From Epiperipatus broadwayi (Eukaryota > Onychophora > Udeonychophora > Euonychophora > Peripatidae), in assembly GCA_028023455.1 (NCBI GenBank), contig JAQFVV010006221.1:8599011-8663010 (forward strand): a stretch of DNA of 64,000 bases, written 5' to 3'. Positions 11,073 to 22,986 of this stretch are shown here, one piece after another. The notes below the pieces were generated by a model. That model did not search any database. It was not told where the DNA came from and worked only from the letters and a program-made list of their open reading frames with translations. Position numbers and translations under genes: made by a program. Each line of letters opens with the position of its first letter. The first letter of the stretch is position 1.

Positions 11073-11252
11073 ATTTAAACAGTAGCAAATTTCTGTACAC
11101 AATAGTGCTACCTATTGCAAGCTAAAGTAGTCAATAGATGATAGAAAGGTGCACATTTTAATTGCTTTCCATGCCTTTTAGCATCTACTTATTAGTATAG
11201 CTTGCACTAGGTGGCACTACTGTATGGCAAAATTTGCTACTGTTTAAACAGT
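11073..11252. mobile_element. short palindromic element with the CACTAGGTGGCAC module
   Basis: AAACAGTAGCAAATTT and GTGCTACCTATTGCAAGCT on the left are mirrored by AGCTTGCACTAGGTGGCAC and AAATTTGCTACTGTTT on the right, around a centre near 11160. The right arm carries the TGGCACTACTGTATGG module of the preceding MITE family. Confidence 0.65.
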
Positions 11253-11548
11253 GTGTAAGTGTAAGAAAAATTTTCCATATGATGCTTTAATGATAACAAT
11301 TTCTGAGTTTTATCTGAAAATAATATTTTAATTTATACATTAAAAATATACAATTTCTAATGATCTGAAAAAAAATCATAAAAGCATTATCAAGTGATGA
11401 TAAAACATTAATAATTACCAAATATTACATGCTTATTAATTTAAATATATTTATAGCTTTAAAGGTGGAAAAATAGCTTGGATGTCAGGGTAAAACACAG
11501 ACATTAATGTGAGTTAATTTATCAAAAAGTTATTTTATTCAATTTAAA

Positions 11549-11746
11549 ATTGTTAGATTGGAAGTCGAACTCCGATCATGCGCTATTACTTTAAAAATAT
11601 ATAAATTTCCGCACACTCACATGTCACAGTAAGAGTTTAATAAACTTAAGTGATTCACTTAACTCTTACTGACATGTGAGTGTGTGGAAATTTATAATAT
11701 TTAAAGTAATAGCGCATGATCAGAGTTTGACATCCAATCTAACAAT
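11549..11746. mobile_element. palindromic MITE (198 bp)
   Basis: ATTGTTAGATTGG on the left and CCAATCTAACAAT on the right bound two arms that pair along most of their length (for example GATCATGCGCTATTACTTTA with its complement at about 11702). The centre is near 11645 at TTTAATAAACTTAAGTGAT. The pairing extends a few more bases on each side (about 11544 to 11751). Single copy in this window. Confidence 0.82.
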
Positions 11747-11751
11747 TTCAA

Positions 11752-13735
11752 GATTTTCAGCGCTTTATAATAATAGATTTATCCAATTTACTGTACAAAA
11801 GTAAAACATGGGCCATTCTATCGATGAAATATAAAAACACCAGAAAATTTTCATTTAAGTATTTTCCAAAAGAAATATGAAAAACATGATTAAGTGGTAT
11901 GTTCCTTACTTTGCTGGATGTGATATTACTGAATCTAAATATTATAAAAGCATATCCTTATTGGATTGGGCATGAAAATGAATGAATAATAATAATAATA
12001 AAGTATTTTATGGTGAACTTAAGTCCAGATATTGTAAAAAAAAAAGATTTCTATAACAACTGTCTCACTGACAATCTAAAAAAGTGCAATATTAATTATA
12101 TTAATTGGGAGAAATGATTAAGAATAGGATATAATGAACAGTTATAATTAGGTAAGGTATTAAAATATGCTGCAAATAAAGTTAAAAACAAGATTACAAG
12201 ATATGAAATAAACAGAGTGAAGATCCAGCATATGATATATGCAGATGTATTTGATGTTTATGATTTGGTTTGCAAATTTCTCACAGAACTTCTGATTTTA
12301 TTTTTATGTTTTGGACTTAAAAGTGCTTAAAATTAAAACAAAAACAAAACATACTACTTTGTGTTTGTATAAAGAAAAAAAAATTGTGATTTAACTGTCA
12401 CATAAACATATTCCTATATTTACTGGTGAGAAATATAAGTGGTTATAATCAATCTTATATAGAAATCCTCTTGAGACCAACAACATGTTAGTTCTTAAAA
12501 TAAAGTTAACTTTAGTATTATGTCAAAAGTAGCTGTAATATGTAGACAAATGTAATTATTATGGGAAAAAAAGGTTTATTAAATCATAATGATAACAAAA
12601 AAGGAAAAAATCAAGCCAAATAATCTACAACTAAGAGAATAATAAAAGCCGATCTCAAGAGTAACACCTGCCATAATTTATTAATAGAGAATTACTTTGA
12701 AACGAAAATGGTTCACTGAATAAGATTAGTTTAATTGGATTTAATTATTAATAAATATTGTTTAAAAAGTGAATGCTCAGAACTGTAAAATAGATTTAAT
12801 AATCAGTTTCTCACATATATCATATATGTGCATATATGACTATATATATATATCTATTATTTTCAAGTATTACAGAATGAATGTAGAATGTTCTGAATTG
12901 CTTTCTTTCTCCACAATACTGCAACATATTTTATTTTATCCTCCATATAATGATAATCTTTTTCTAGGTCTTTTAACCTCTTTTTGAACTACATTAAACT
13001 TAAGATATTTACTTAATATTGTTTCTTCTAGGCCAGCTTCATGTTAGCCTTTTAATTCTTCGATGAATGGTGATATCTTATTGTTTCTCCACTCATATAT
13101 TTCATTTCATTTTATTTTGTTAATCCAACATATACTTCTCTATACTTTACTGTATAATCTGATGACTCAAATATCCAACTCTCTAATCCACAAATAATTA
13201 TATATATATTAAAAAAATCTTTCTTTTAATAAACATTGTCATCTGTCCTTTAAATGTTATTATTTTTTTCAACTTACTTTAAATCCATAAATAAATAAAA
13301 TTTCATCAAGATAGTTATGAATTTAATACCTAATTCATTATTTTAAATTCTTAAGCTATTAACTATTACTTTTTGATATTGTTTTAATGCTTAATAAAAT
13401 AATAGATTCATTTTTAAGCTTTTAAATTCACAATGCTTTTAATTATTACTATCTCAATAATTTTGAGTTGTGGTTTCTTAGGCAGTTTTGTTAGTGCCGC
13501 TGTTATTGCCCACTTTACTTTCTTGTGGCTATCTGTAGTATTATTTGGCTGGTTTTGCATTCATTTGACAGTATAAATAAATATTGATTTATTAGTTTTA
13601 AAAAAATCTCAAGATGTCACTACTGTAAAAAGAAACTAATACACATGAACTGACTACATCACATGAAGATCTCTTATGCTTATTATATTAATTTACAGTG
13701 AGAAAAATATGTAAATCTACTATTAATATATTGTA
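11752..13735. other. AT-rich DNA, no gene seen
   Basis: A short (AAT)n run lies at about 11985-12001. The frame at 12769-12987 is AT-driven and overlaps a (TA)n stretch. Nothing else is recognised. Confidence 0.55.
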
Positions 13736-13737
13736 AA

Positions 13738-14110
13738 TATTGAGATTTGAACTCAGACTTTCAAGCAACCTTTAACTATTCACACTATCTCATACTAATG
13801 ATAGACATGACCACACACATGTAGAAAAGATAAATAATCACCGATATATGCATTTCATGCTGAACCAGCACTCATCAGTTGGTCCAGATTATCATCTGCC
13901 ACACATACATATAATCAGTGTTCAGTTTATATTAAGATAGCAAATCCTTATACTTTAATGGACAGGCTTCAATCTACTTTAATCTCTAACTCTTCAGCCA
14001 TCCATACCATTGAAAATCTGATGATAGAATACCCAAATCCCATGCTGATGCCAATATTGTTGTTATGCCCATATTGATCTCAAGTCACTCTGACCCCTCA
14101 TGTATATTTT
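13738..14110 (+). mobile_element. monomer of the foldback family, copy M2
   Basis: It runs from GAGATTTGAACTCAGAC through GAACCAGCACTCATCAG, TTTAATGGACAGGC and TTGAAAATCTGATGATAG to CTGACCCCTCATGT, the same block order as the reverse complement of M1. It has a single arm. The head contains TTTGAACTC, the complement of the tRNA T-arm-like sequence seen at the dimer ends. Confidence 0.75.
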
Positions 14111-14368
14111 CCACAATTTATTTAATATTTATGATTATATTTATTTAAATATATATATATATATTCATGATTACACTTATACTTTATTTTAATTTTTTTT
14201 AAAAAGACATGTCAGGTTTGTGCCATTTTAATAATTATAAAGGTAATTTTAAAACAGAATTTCATTCCTTTATGATGGGTTATAGAAAAGAAGTTCAATA
14301 ATAAAAGTTTTGTTAATTAATTATTTTTACCAGTCATGTGGTAATCATCTAATAATTAAAAAGCAATA

Positions 14369-14465
14369 GTCAAGCGTTGGTGGCCTAGTGGTTAGCACAG
14401 CTGCCTTCCAAGCAGTTGTCCCCAGTTCACTTCCCAGCCAACACTTTGATATATATATAAAAAGA
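14369..14465 (+). mobile_element. tRNA-derived SINE with target duplication
   Basis: GTCAAGCGTTGGTGGCCTAG (A-box region), CTGCCTTCCAAGCAG hairpin, CAGTTCACTTCCCAG (B-box region) and CACTTTGATAT, then an A-rich tail. AAAAAGCAATA flanks it on both sides (14358-14368 and 14466-14476). Confidence 0.87.
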
Positions 14466-14479
14466 AAAAAGCAATATTT

Positions 14480-15664
14480 TATAATCATCTAATAACATTC
14501 AAATATCAGCCTTTCAAGCCAATTGTGCATGCGCTTTGCGAGTGTTAATAATAAATGAATACTTTCCTTTCCAATACAAGATTGTTATGAATACATATTT
14601 CAATTGATTTTTATTTTTTTTGTATTTGAAAAGTTCAAACATTATGTTTAAGGATGTTATTTATTTGTATACTTATATTTATAATAAATCAAGTATATTT
14701 CATTTATTTAAAATATAGAATAAGTATTAATACTTAATTGAAATGTAGAACTATAAATTGACAGCCACTGGGGAATAATGCAAAAAATATTGAAAGGAAA
14801 AGACTAAATAATGCTTATATTTTCAATTATGTAGTAATTTTCTGCAGAGTTATAAACAATTTTTCCCCAGTTTAAACACTGTCTAAAAAACTGTAACCAA
14901 CAATATAATAATAAAAGCCACTGTGGATTTTATTTTATTTTTAATTATTGTCATACATACATTTATGTACAGGGTATATTTTTCATTAATTTCAATTTTT
15001 CAATTATATATGTTTTAGATTACTTTGACAATAACTACATGAAAATAATAAAAATATCGGGGGGGGGGGTATTTATGCAAATTCATTAAAAATAAAACAA
15101 GATTTAAAAACAAAATGATGGATTAAGAAGTTTTATGGATTATATTTCTTTAAGTTTCTTTAAAAAATAATTAAAATGGAATTTCAAAAAAAAAAGAAAA
15201 ACTTTTTATTTTTATAAAATTCCAAATAGAAAATAGAGAATCATTAGATACTAAGAAGAAAGAAGTTGTGGAAAAAAATAGTAACAAACATCATTAATGA
15301 TTATAATATAACAAAAATAATAAAACAAAAGAAGATTGTAAAGTAATTAATTTTTATTCCACTATCATCTTATGAATAAAAATAAATTCTTAATCTGACA
15401 GTAATTTTATACTTTAATGAGAGTAAAAATATTTATTATAAAAAAGTTATCATTTATTTTACTAAATTAGTGATGAAAAAAAAAAGTTACAAAACAAAAT
15501 GCATTGATGAATATTTTAAGCCAAATACGTCAATTCAGAAACAAAATTAATATAAACATATATATATTGATCTCACCAAAATCTCAACCAAAAATCCACT
15601 AACAATTTTTTTTAAGTATGACTGAAATACCACAATATATATTGTAAATTACGGCATACATGAG
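14480..15664. other. AT-rich DNA, no gene seen
   Basis: Contains an eleven-G run at 15059-15069 and a stretch rich in A homopolymers (15180-15500). No gene is recognised. Confidence 0.55.
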
Positions 15665-15674
15665 CTTTATGATA

Positions 15675-15760
15675 GGTCAGCGACAGCTGCTTTACAAGAA
15701 GTTGTCCCGGGTTAGCGGGTTCGCTTTCCGGCTGATGCTATGACACATGAGAAAAAAAAA
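15675..15760 (+). mobile_element. 5'-truncated tRNA-derived SINE with target duplication
   Basis: The copy begins at GGTCAGCGACAGCTGC, lacking the first part of the tRNA-like head, and continues with GGGTTCGCTTTCCGG, GATGCTATGACACATGAG and a nine-A tail. CTTTATGATA precedes (15665-15674) and follows (15761-15770) it exactly. Confidence 0.88.
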
Positions 15761-15774
15761 CTTTATGATATAAT

Positions 15775-16425
15775 AAAGGCTGTATTTATAAAAACTATTT
15801 TATAGTATTGCAGCAAATATATATACAGAAACTGCACAAATAATTCATTAAAAATATTTTTTAATGGTGAAAAAATATCTTTTATTTAAAAAAAATTTCT
15901 CTTAATTTCATTTGCAAAACTAATTTTATTTCTTTGTTTTACATTTAAAACTAAAATAACAAGGGGACTATAATAATTCTTCATTTATTAATAGGAAGTA
16001 ATTTCGTGCCTTTTAATATTGAAAACAAACATATGTAAATAAATATTATCTTTATTAAAAGTATTAATTGTAGGGAAATATTGTTAAAAATATAATGTAA
16101 GCAATATGCTTCTTTTTATTTTAAAAATAATACAGCCTTTGTAAAAATGTTTCCACTACGATGCTTATTAAATATGATCACTCATGAAAACATGTTTTAT
16201 TATATCATAATAATAAAAGTTGTATATGGTTTTTTTTTTATATTTTCCCTTCATATAAATCAGGGTTAGCAAAAAATTGTGAAATGATAATATCGTTTGT
16301 CCTTAAATTAAATCATTTTATAAATTTATTTATAAATGTTTAATTAAATGTATTAATAAAATATGAAAAGTTAATAAAATATAACTATGTTATAGGATAA
16401 TATTAGGAAAAACATCATCATCATC
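15775..16425. other. AT-rich DNA, no gene seen
   Basis: No recurring repeat or coding region is recognised. Confidence 0.5.
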
Positions 16426-16510
16426 ATTATTATTATTATTATGTTACCATTACAATGCTGTAGATATGTATATTAAATAAATTAGTAGTAGTAGTAGTAG
16501 TAGTAGTAGC
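16411..16510 (+). repeat. trinucleotide microsatellites
   Basis: (CAT)n passes into (TAT)n at about 16414-16441, and (TAG)n follows at about 16483-16510. Confidence 0.85.
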
Positions 16511-16514
16511 ATTT

Positions 16515-18495
16515 AGGTCTATTTCTATATGTATTTCTGTATGAAATAAAGGTCTAATTCACTTACTGGTGAATTTCCATTAACAGCAGGGATCTTGTTT
16601 CTATTAGTTATGTAATTAGAAAATTTTCATAACCAGCTTCAAAAATCATACAGCTAATACACAAAAATATTTGATCATTGTTCTATTTTCTACCTTCTAT
16701 TTTAGAGATTATTAAAGTAATCCAATATTACATTTGTATAACAACTATATTTCATTTTCAAATATACTTCAAGATAACCAAGTTTCATTATAATTAATAG
16801 ATATAAAATATTTCTCTTAATATTGACAATTTTTTCTTTTGTTTGCACTTTTATTTAATTATGTCCAAAAAAAATATATGTAAAGAAACTATAGTAAATA
16901 TATATATAAGAATCAGGTCGCAATAATATAGAAATTAGCTTAAACAAATATCAAAAAGGCAGTTAAACATAGTAAGTTAATGAATAATTTCAATATTATA
17001 TATTGCCATAAAAATAAAAAGATACACCAAAATAAGTACTTAATTATGTCATGGAAAAGTATGTGCACCTACGATTAGAAAAACCAAGGACAAACTTGAA
17101 TATTTCTACTGTTTATTTATTTAATATTAGAAGCACTTTGATTCTGAAAAAAAAAGAAGAGATTATATAAACAATTTTTGAAATTGTTCAAAACACATAT
17201 ATTGTAAGTAAATATATTTGTAATGTGTGTCCTTAAAGGCTAAATTGCTGAAGAGACCACTCTTATTATAGCAGACAGACAGAGGGCTTGTTGCGATGAC
17301 TGACTACACACAAGTTTAACTCATAAAGAAGAATTTAGTCAGAATCAGAAAATATAAATACTGAAGATACATCTTTAAAAACATAGGGCTGACAAGAAAA
17401 ATAGTAAAAGATATTCAGAATTTATTGTAAAAATTCATTTAACCAAACTACAAAATAAAAATAATAAAATATTTCCATGCACATAATTTGTACATTGGTT
17501 GTAAAATATTTCTTAAAAAACAATATGTTAATTAGAAAGCAATAAATAATTAACATATAAAAACCAACTTAAAAACTCAGAATGTTTTTTGGGAAACATT
17601 TTATGCTTGTGGATAGATTAGCTTCGGAGCTCTTGAAAACATATTTTTGGTAAACAAAAGAAGTTGAATTTTAAGAAGTTTATATAAGACAGTGTAAAAG
17701 TTAAATTTATCAAATGAATTAATTGACTTCAAATCAGAATAGAGAAGATATCAGTATCTAGTAATAGGATTACAGACTCCAATTTTTATAACAAAGCCAA
17801 ATAAGTAAAAAAAAAATACTAACATTGTTTAATGATATTTTCTAAGTATAAGGTTCAACTATCAGTGAAGAAAATACTTTTCAGTATATTCTAAATACAA
17901 TAACAAGTTCAAATCTATGTTTGTAGTGGTCCTAGTGTATTTTGTTAAAGATCACTGGAGTGTGAATTTTTTGTTTATCTATTAGCCATGTTGTATTCTA
18001 GGAGAAGGATGACCTGTCAAAACCTAGAACAGAATTTGAAATGTATTCTGTTAGATGTATACTAAAGAATATGTTAATCTGACCCAGTGGCAATTTGCCT
18101 CATTTCCCAAATGTTTTCCAGCAATGACTAAGTCTAAATCCACCAAAAATTCTTTAAATAAAATTGCAAATTAATCAGCATTTAAATTAAATTAGAGCTA
18201 ACTGGAATTTTGAAATCAGAAAAACTTCAAACCAAATTGCATGGTTAAGCCCATATTGAAATTAAAATTACATGACTGTATTTTGGAAACATTTAAATTG
18301 AAACTCCATAAGGAATATTTAAAAATCAAGAAAGAAAGCAGATCAAGAAAGAAATGATAATTCCACATCTACTTCAAATACACATGATGTCCGATGGTGA
18401 TATTTGTATATAAATCAAATAAATAATAGCTATAAAAGAAATTAATGAAAAACTTTTAATACCAATAATAAATATATTCTACTTGTGTTAAGTCA
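16515..18495. other. AT-rich DNA, no gene seen
   Basis: Only short chance frames are present. No repeat recurring in the window is found. Confidence 0.5.
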
Positions 18496-18503
18496 CCTTA
18501 GAA

Positions 18504-18890
18504 CAGGGGTCCCCAACCCTATGCCCACGCCCGCAGACCATTTTTTTACATGTGCCCACCACTATCCAAACATGATAAAAAATGATTTATCTGATACAAA
18601 TAAATTTAATTTTTAAAATTTCTTATAAATTATTGTATTATATTGTAATCAAATTGTAGGGCATACTATACTTTTACAGCGTAAAAATATAAACATTAAT
18701 TATATGTTAAAATTTTATTTTTGAAATAAATATGTTAAAATTTTATTTTTGAAATAAATATTTTTTTGTACATTATGTGTATTATTAACAATATCTAACT
18801 ATAAATTTACATTGGAAAAATAAATGGTGCCCGCCACCTGGCTGGCATTATAGAATGTGCTCTTAAGTGCAAAAAGGTTGGGGACCCCTA
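18504..18890. mobile_element. non-autonomous hAT-type DNA transposon
   Basis: The left end CAGGGGTCCCCAACC and right end GGTTGGGGACCCCTA are inverted repeats of the form common in animal hAT elements. The 8 bases CCTTAGAA lie immediately outside both ends (18496-18503 and 18891-18898), the target-duplication length of hAT transposases. The 387-bp body has no frame. It includes a direct duplication of ATATGTTAAAATTTTATTTT (18703-18760) and subterminal GC-rich motifs (CCCACGCCCGC; GTGCCCGCCACC). Confidence 0.92.
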
Positions 18891-18899
18891 CCTTAGAAA

Positions 18900-19556
18900 T
18901 TATTATTTTAATTTTAATCTGGGCATTTGAAGAAACAAGAAGGAAAACTAACAAGAAAGAAACTGAAAATTATAATTACAAAGAAAGAACTCAAAAGAAT
19001 GAAACCATAATAATATAAGTGTATACATTCCCATTTACAAATAATTGTTGATATCAGTAATAGTTGAATAGTAATGAATAATTTGATTTAGTTTTTGTTG
19101 TTGTTGTTGTTAAAATATGTTTTTTTATTTAATTTTCCCTCGAAAATGGTAAAAACGAGTATGGGACCTTCCATTTATATAAAAAAGATGAAGAAATTTT
19201 TGTAAATGGGAAATAATTCTAATTTAAAGCAAAGGCTAATTATTTTAATTAGTAAGAGTATTGATTTCATTAATATTTGTTAATATTTGATGTTTATTTA
19301 GTAGTGAATAAACATTTTACCGACTGATTGATGTATTCTATTAAATTTAAATATAATACAGAAAAAAAAAATGTCAAAATATAATTAAATATGTTTAAAA
19401 ATGAAGACTTACAAATATTTTGTAATCCATATGCTAATGAAAAAAAATTCATATTTTCTAGATTCTATCCTGATTTTAAAACTGATTTTTCAAAATTCTC
19501 TGATCAAAAATTGCTTACTCTCATTTAGAACCAGATGCAATGAATACACGGAGACC
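18900..19556. other. AT-rich DNA, no gene seen
   Basis: A short (GTT)n tract lies at about 19095-19111. The frame at 19401-19667 shows no family likeness and runs into a foldback-family fragment. Confidence 0.5.
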
Positions 19557-19562
19557 AGCATA

Positions 19563-19685
19563 TATATAATTATGAGGGATTTGAACCCAAACTTTCAAGC
19601 TACTTTTTGTCATTCACTCCATCTCATACAACTGATACACACAACCACATACATGCAAAAAAGATAGATGATCTCCAATATATTG
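19563..19685 (+). mobile_element. foldback-family fragment (head of monomer)
   Basis: GAGGGATTTGAACCCAAAC, CATCTCATACAACTGATAC, ACATGCAAAAAAGATAGATG and ATCTCCAATATATT follow the head of the family, then the similarity stops. GGGATTTGAACCC is itself a B-box-like complement. Confidence 0.6.
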
Positions 19686-19689
19686 AAAC

Positions 19690-21200
19690 AGTCAGATAGG
19701 TCTATCCTGCTGTTTCACCTACTATATGCTATAGTAGTACTTTTATTTATATACCTATATACCCAAATCCTCATATATCAGACTAAATTTAAAATTAATA
19801 ATCATAGTTATGTGCGTATATTATAGCATACAATGTGGAAAGCGTATGTATATAAATAATAAATCAACTCATATGCGCACATATATATTATTGTTTACTA
19901 AATAAAGGTAAATCTTGATGTTTGGGTAACCAAGATATATGTATATGCAGAGAAGAAATAGTGTGACAGATTTAACATTATAAGTTTTCTTTATTTAATT
20001 AATTTTATAAATGTAATATTGTTAAATAATTTTATAAATAATATTTGAAATTACATTTCTGCATATATAGTTAAATTCTGTTTATGTGTTACACATATAT
20101 AATAAAGCTTTGCTAGAAAGGTACTAAATTTCAGATTTTTTTGTAAAGGGATAATAAAATTGATTCATCTTGCTATATTTTGACCTACTTATAAAATTAA
20201 AAATAAAAATAGATTTAAAAAAAAGTAAGGTGAAAGAAATTAAATTGACCAAAGCTAGTAAACAAGTCAATAACAGCAGGAGTCACTAATTTGTCAAGAT
20301 ATGGTAAAATAATTAGGAAGACAGATCTGAAATTTAAGAAATAATATTAAGAACTATAAAGAAAAACATGTGATTTTGGTTTTGACTGTGTTACAGGTAG
20401 TTAATAAAAAAACACGTGTGAATAAAGTAAAAAGAGAGGTGGGATGAAAGAGTATAAATGCTATTGCAGCCATTTTGTAAAGAAAGCTGAACTATTATTA
20501 ATTTTAAGATTAAACAAATTGCTAAAATTGTTAATAATGAAAATGGTTGGCTAAGTACGGAAAAGACTGCTCTCCAGAGCCTGAGGAGGGAGTCTATAGT
20601 ATGGAGAATAGAATGCCCAATGCCCAATACAAGTAACAGCACGCTCAACCTCAAACCATGCCAAGGAAAGATGCCTGAGAGAAGAACTTAAAGTGGTAAC
20701 ATTTCACTTACATGAAATCTTAATTATAATTTTATATGTTTTTTTTAGTTAAGTCTATGCTGATATTATTTTCAATTATTTATTTATATGTTTGTGCTAT
20801 GTTAATTCAGAATGGAGTTTACTCACATTTAAGTTAACTAGTGAGGAATGATTAGAGATTCTCACATATGGATAATTTTGTGTATTAGTGCACAAATGAA
20901 ATTCCCTTCTGAAACTAGTAAATAAAGCTTAGTTTAGGTGTTGTATAATTAGTGATTACAAATGATTAAAAATAGGTTTGCGTTATATGGTTAATATTTA
21001 GCTGAAGTGACTAAATGCAGCATAGAATTAGAATTTAATCTTATAATTATCCAAAATATGCTGTAGTCCTCCTTATATATCTATAAATGCCTATATAGAT
21101 AGCTTAATAAATTAGATTCGTTATATTTCTTTAATAGCATAAATTATAAATGCTCATTTATGAACTGATTTACGGTGGTTCTATAGAAGGAAACTAATGT
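19690..21200. other. AT-rich DNA, no supported gene
   Basis: A hydrophobic 87-codon frame lies at 20391-20654 on the minus strand, in a slightly less AT-rich patch. No motif is recognised, so it is not called a gene. Confidence 0.5.
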
Positions 21201-21277
21201 TTTGTATTCCAATTTTATATATATTAATGTAGTCAGCGGGGTGAATGTGTTCTTAAGAAGCGTACATGCACATTGAC

Positions 21278-21556
21278 CTATTGCTGTGTATTATTTCTTG
21301 AATGGGCTTCTGGTTTTGATGACCATCCCATATCTTTAGTTCGGACAGCTCTCGTTCCACAATGGGTTTTGATTTTGAGGGTCATCCCATTACCTCCACT
21401 TAAGACTGGATCAGAAGCATCCACATATCCTGATATAGCTGTTTGATCACCTGGACTAAAAAGGTCTCTTTCACTTTCACAGTAATGGGCTCGGTAAAAA
21501 AAGGAACTGGTTACAGGGTAACAAATCCTATAAGGAAGGGCACATTCAAAATGCAC
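21278..21556 (-). other. unrecognised open frame in a GC-richer block
   Basis: A 92-codon frame from a Met, with composition unlike its surroundings (many Ser, Gly, Asp, Thr, Arg; few Lys, Ile and Asn). Residues 58-66 (GMTLKIKTH) and 77-85 (GWSSKPEAH) come from a diverged internal direct repeat of about 60 bases visible in the DNA (AATGGG-TTTTGA-CATCCCAT at 21301 and 21361). The neighbouring minus-strand frame is also partly open with biased composition, so an old frameshifted element gene or an exon is possible. There is no recognised domain, no clear splice signals and no start context. I cannot name it. Confidence 0.3.
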
Positions 21557-21619
21557 AGACTCAGATGGTATGTTTTATATACGCCTTAGTATCTGAAGTC
21601 TTACTACCCACCATCAGTT

Positions 21620-21890
21620 CATCCCTCCATAATAATTTATATTTCAGCTTTGATCTGAAACTGAATCTGGTTTTGTAAGCTTATACTCTATATAGAGAAT
21701 TGTGTAACGATCAAATAAATTATTAATTATAATTGATGATGATCACTTCTGCTGGTTAACTAAAGCAAATCCAAGTGTCAATACATAGCATAAATAGGCA
21801 TAGCTAATCATGAGCTAAACTTGAAATAAATCTGTATTACTATAATAATAGAGCTCATAAAATATAACTTGATATATTAAAAAATAATAT
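21620..21890. other. AT-rich DNA, no gene seen
   Basis: Nothing is recognised between the GC-richer block and the low-complexity tract. Confidence 0.5.
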
Positions 21891-22275
21891 ATTTTTTTTT
21901 TTTTTTTTTTTATTAAGGAGAGAGAGAAGATTTTAACTTATCCCCCCCCCCCCCCACCCTCCCCCCCACCACACCACACCCCCACACCCCAAAAAACAAA
22001 AAAAAAAAAAAAAAAAAAATCAACATCAATATTAATTCCCCAACCAACAATTAATCCTCATTATACCCTCCCCACCCCCTTTTCACAAAAGTCCACAAAT
22101 ATAATATAAAATAAAAAAACCCCTCACCTTATTTTACAGGAATGAACTCTCCCCACCCCCCACCCCCCAACTCTTCCCCCCCCTTCAAAATTGAAAATGG
22201 GAGGACAAAAGACCACCCCCACCCCAAGAGAATATTGTCACCCCCATGTTGACCAAAGAATCTCCCCCCCTGTAG
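21891..22275. repeat. low-complexity T-, C- and A-homopolymer tract
   Basis: A T run (about 21893-21911), AG-rich sequence, long C runs (about 21944-21967), CACACCCC-type sequence, a long A run (about 21994-22019) and many further C runs to 22270. This one-strand C-rich composition occurs nowhere else in the window. It may be real low-complexity DNA or poorly resolved sequence. Confidence 0.75.
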
Positions 22276-22284
22276 AGATAATAT

Positions 22285-22545
22285 TTATAAATCATCATCA
22301 CCTGAGAGTGAGAGGAAATAATAATTGTGTAAATTAAAACAGCCTGTAACTTTAAATTTAAACAAAATGTAGCTTTACTTAATCACCATCACCTGCGAGT
22401 GAGATCAAATCTTAAATCTGTAAATTTAAACAAAATGTAACTTTATTTAATCATCATCACCTGCGAGTGAAGCCCAATACTAAATATATAAATTCAAATA
22501 TCCTGTAACTTATTCTATCATCATCACCTTCGAGTGAAACAAAAT
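22285..22545 (+). repeat. minisatellite, four units with core ATCATCATCACCTGCGAGTG
   Basis: The core occurs at 22291, 22382, 22450 and 22517; the last three are spaced 67-68 bases and the first has a longer unit. Between cores the units share AATTTAAACAAAATGTA-type sequence ending CTGTAACTT. Confidence 0.85.
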
Positions 22546-22549
22546 TATG

Positions 22550-22984
22550 TCATTCAATTGTTTTATTTTATTTTGTTTTATTACTTAAATTTTGCTTTTA
22601 TTAAATTTGTTTAAAATATAACTCTGCCTAATGTCTAAATGCTCATTATTCATTAGTTGATTATTAACTAGTAATTAGTTATTGTTTGAATAGTTATAAA
22701 TCACAATCTAAATTTAATGATGTCTGTTAGTTGAGTCACACCTATATAGTTATACTTTGGTCATGCCAATTTATATCATAGTTTCATGTTTTTCCTGCCT
22801 TATGCCAGCACACAAATTAAGAATATACTAGGGTGGCCTCATATATGTCATCCATAAGGTAGTAAATCTCCGAGTGTTGGTAAATTAATTGAGGTGAGAT
22901 TGGATTCGAGATCTCAACAACCTCACTTCAATCAGCCTTGGTATGATTTGCTAAAACTCTGTATTTTGTTGTGTGAATGTACAG
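22550..22984. other. AT-rich DNA, no gene seen
   Basis: A small inverted pair (TTGAGGTGAGATTG at 22890 and CAACCTCACTTCAATC at 22919) surrounds GATTCGAGATCTC. The latter is B-box-like but has no A box. No gene is recognised. Confidence 0.45.
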
Positions 22985-22986
22985 CT

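Noticed and set aside
20391-20654. Hydrophobic 87-codon minus-strand frame that could be read as a small membrane protein
   Set aside because: Hydrophobicity follows from T-rich codons; there is no motif, signal or conserved neighbour.
22285-22545. CRISPR-like array (short repeats with spacers)
   Set aside because: Only four cores, the spacers are related to one another, and the setting is eukaryotic; it is a minisatellite.
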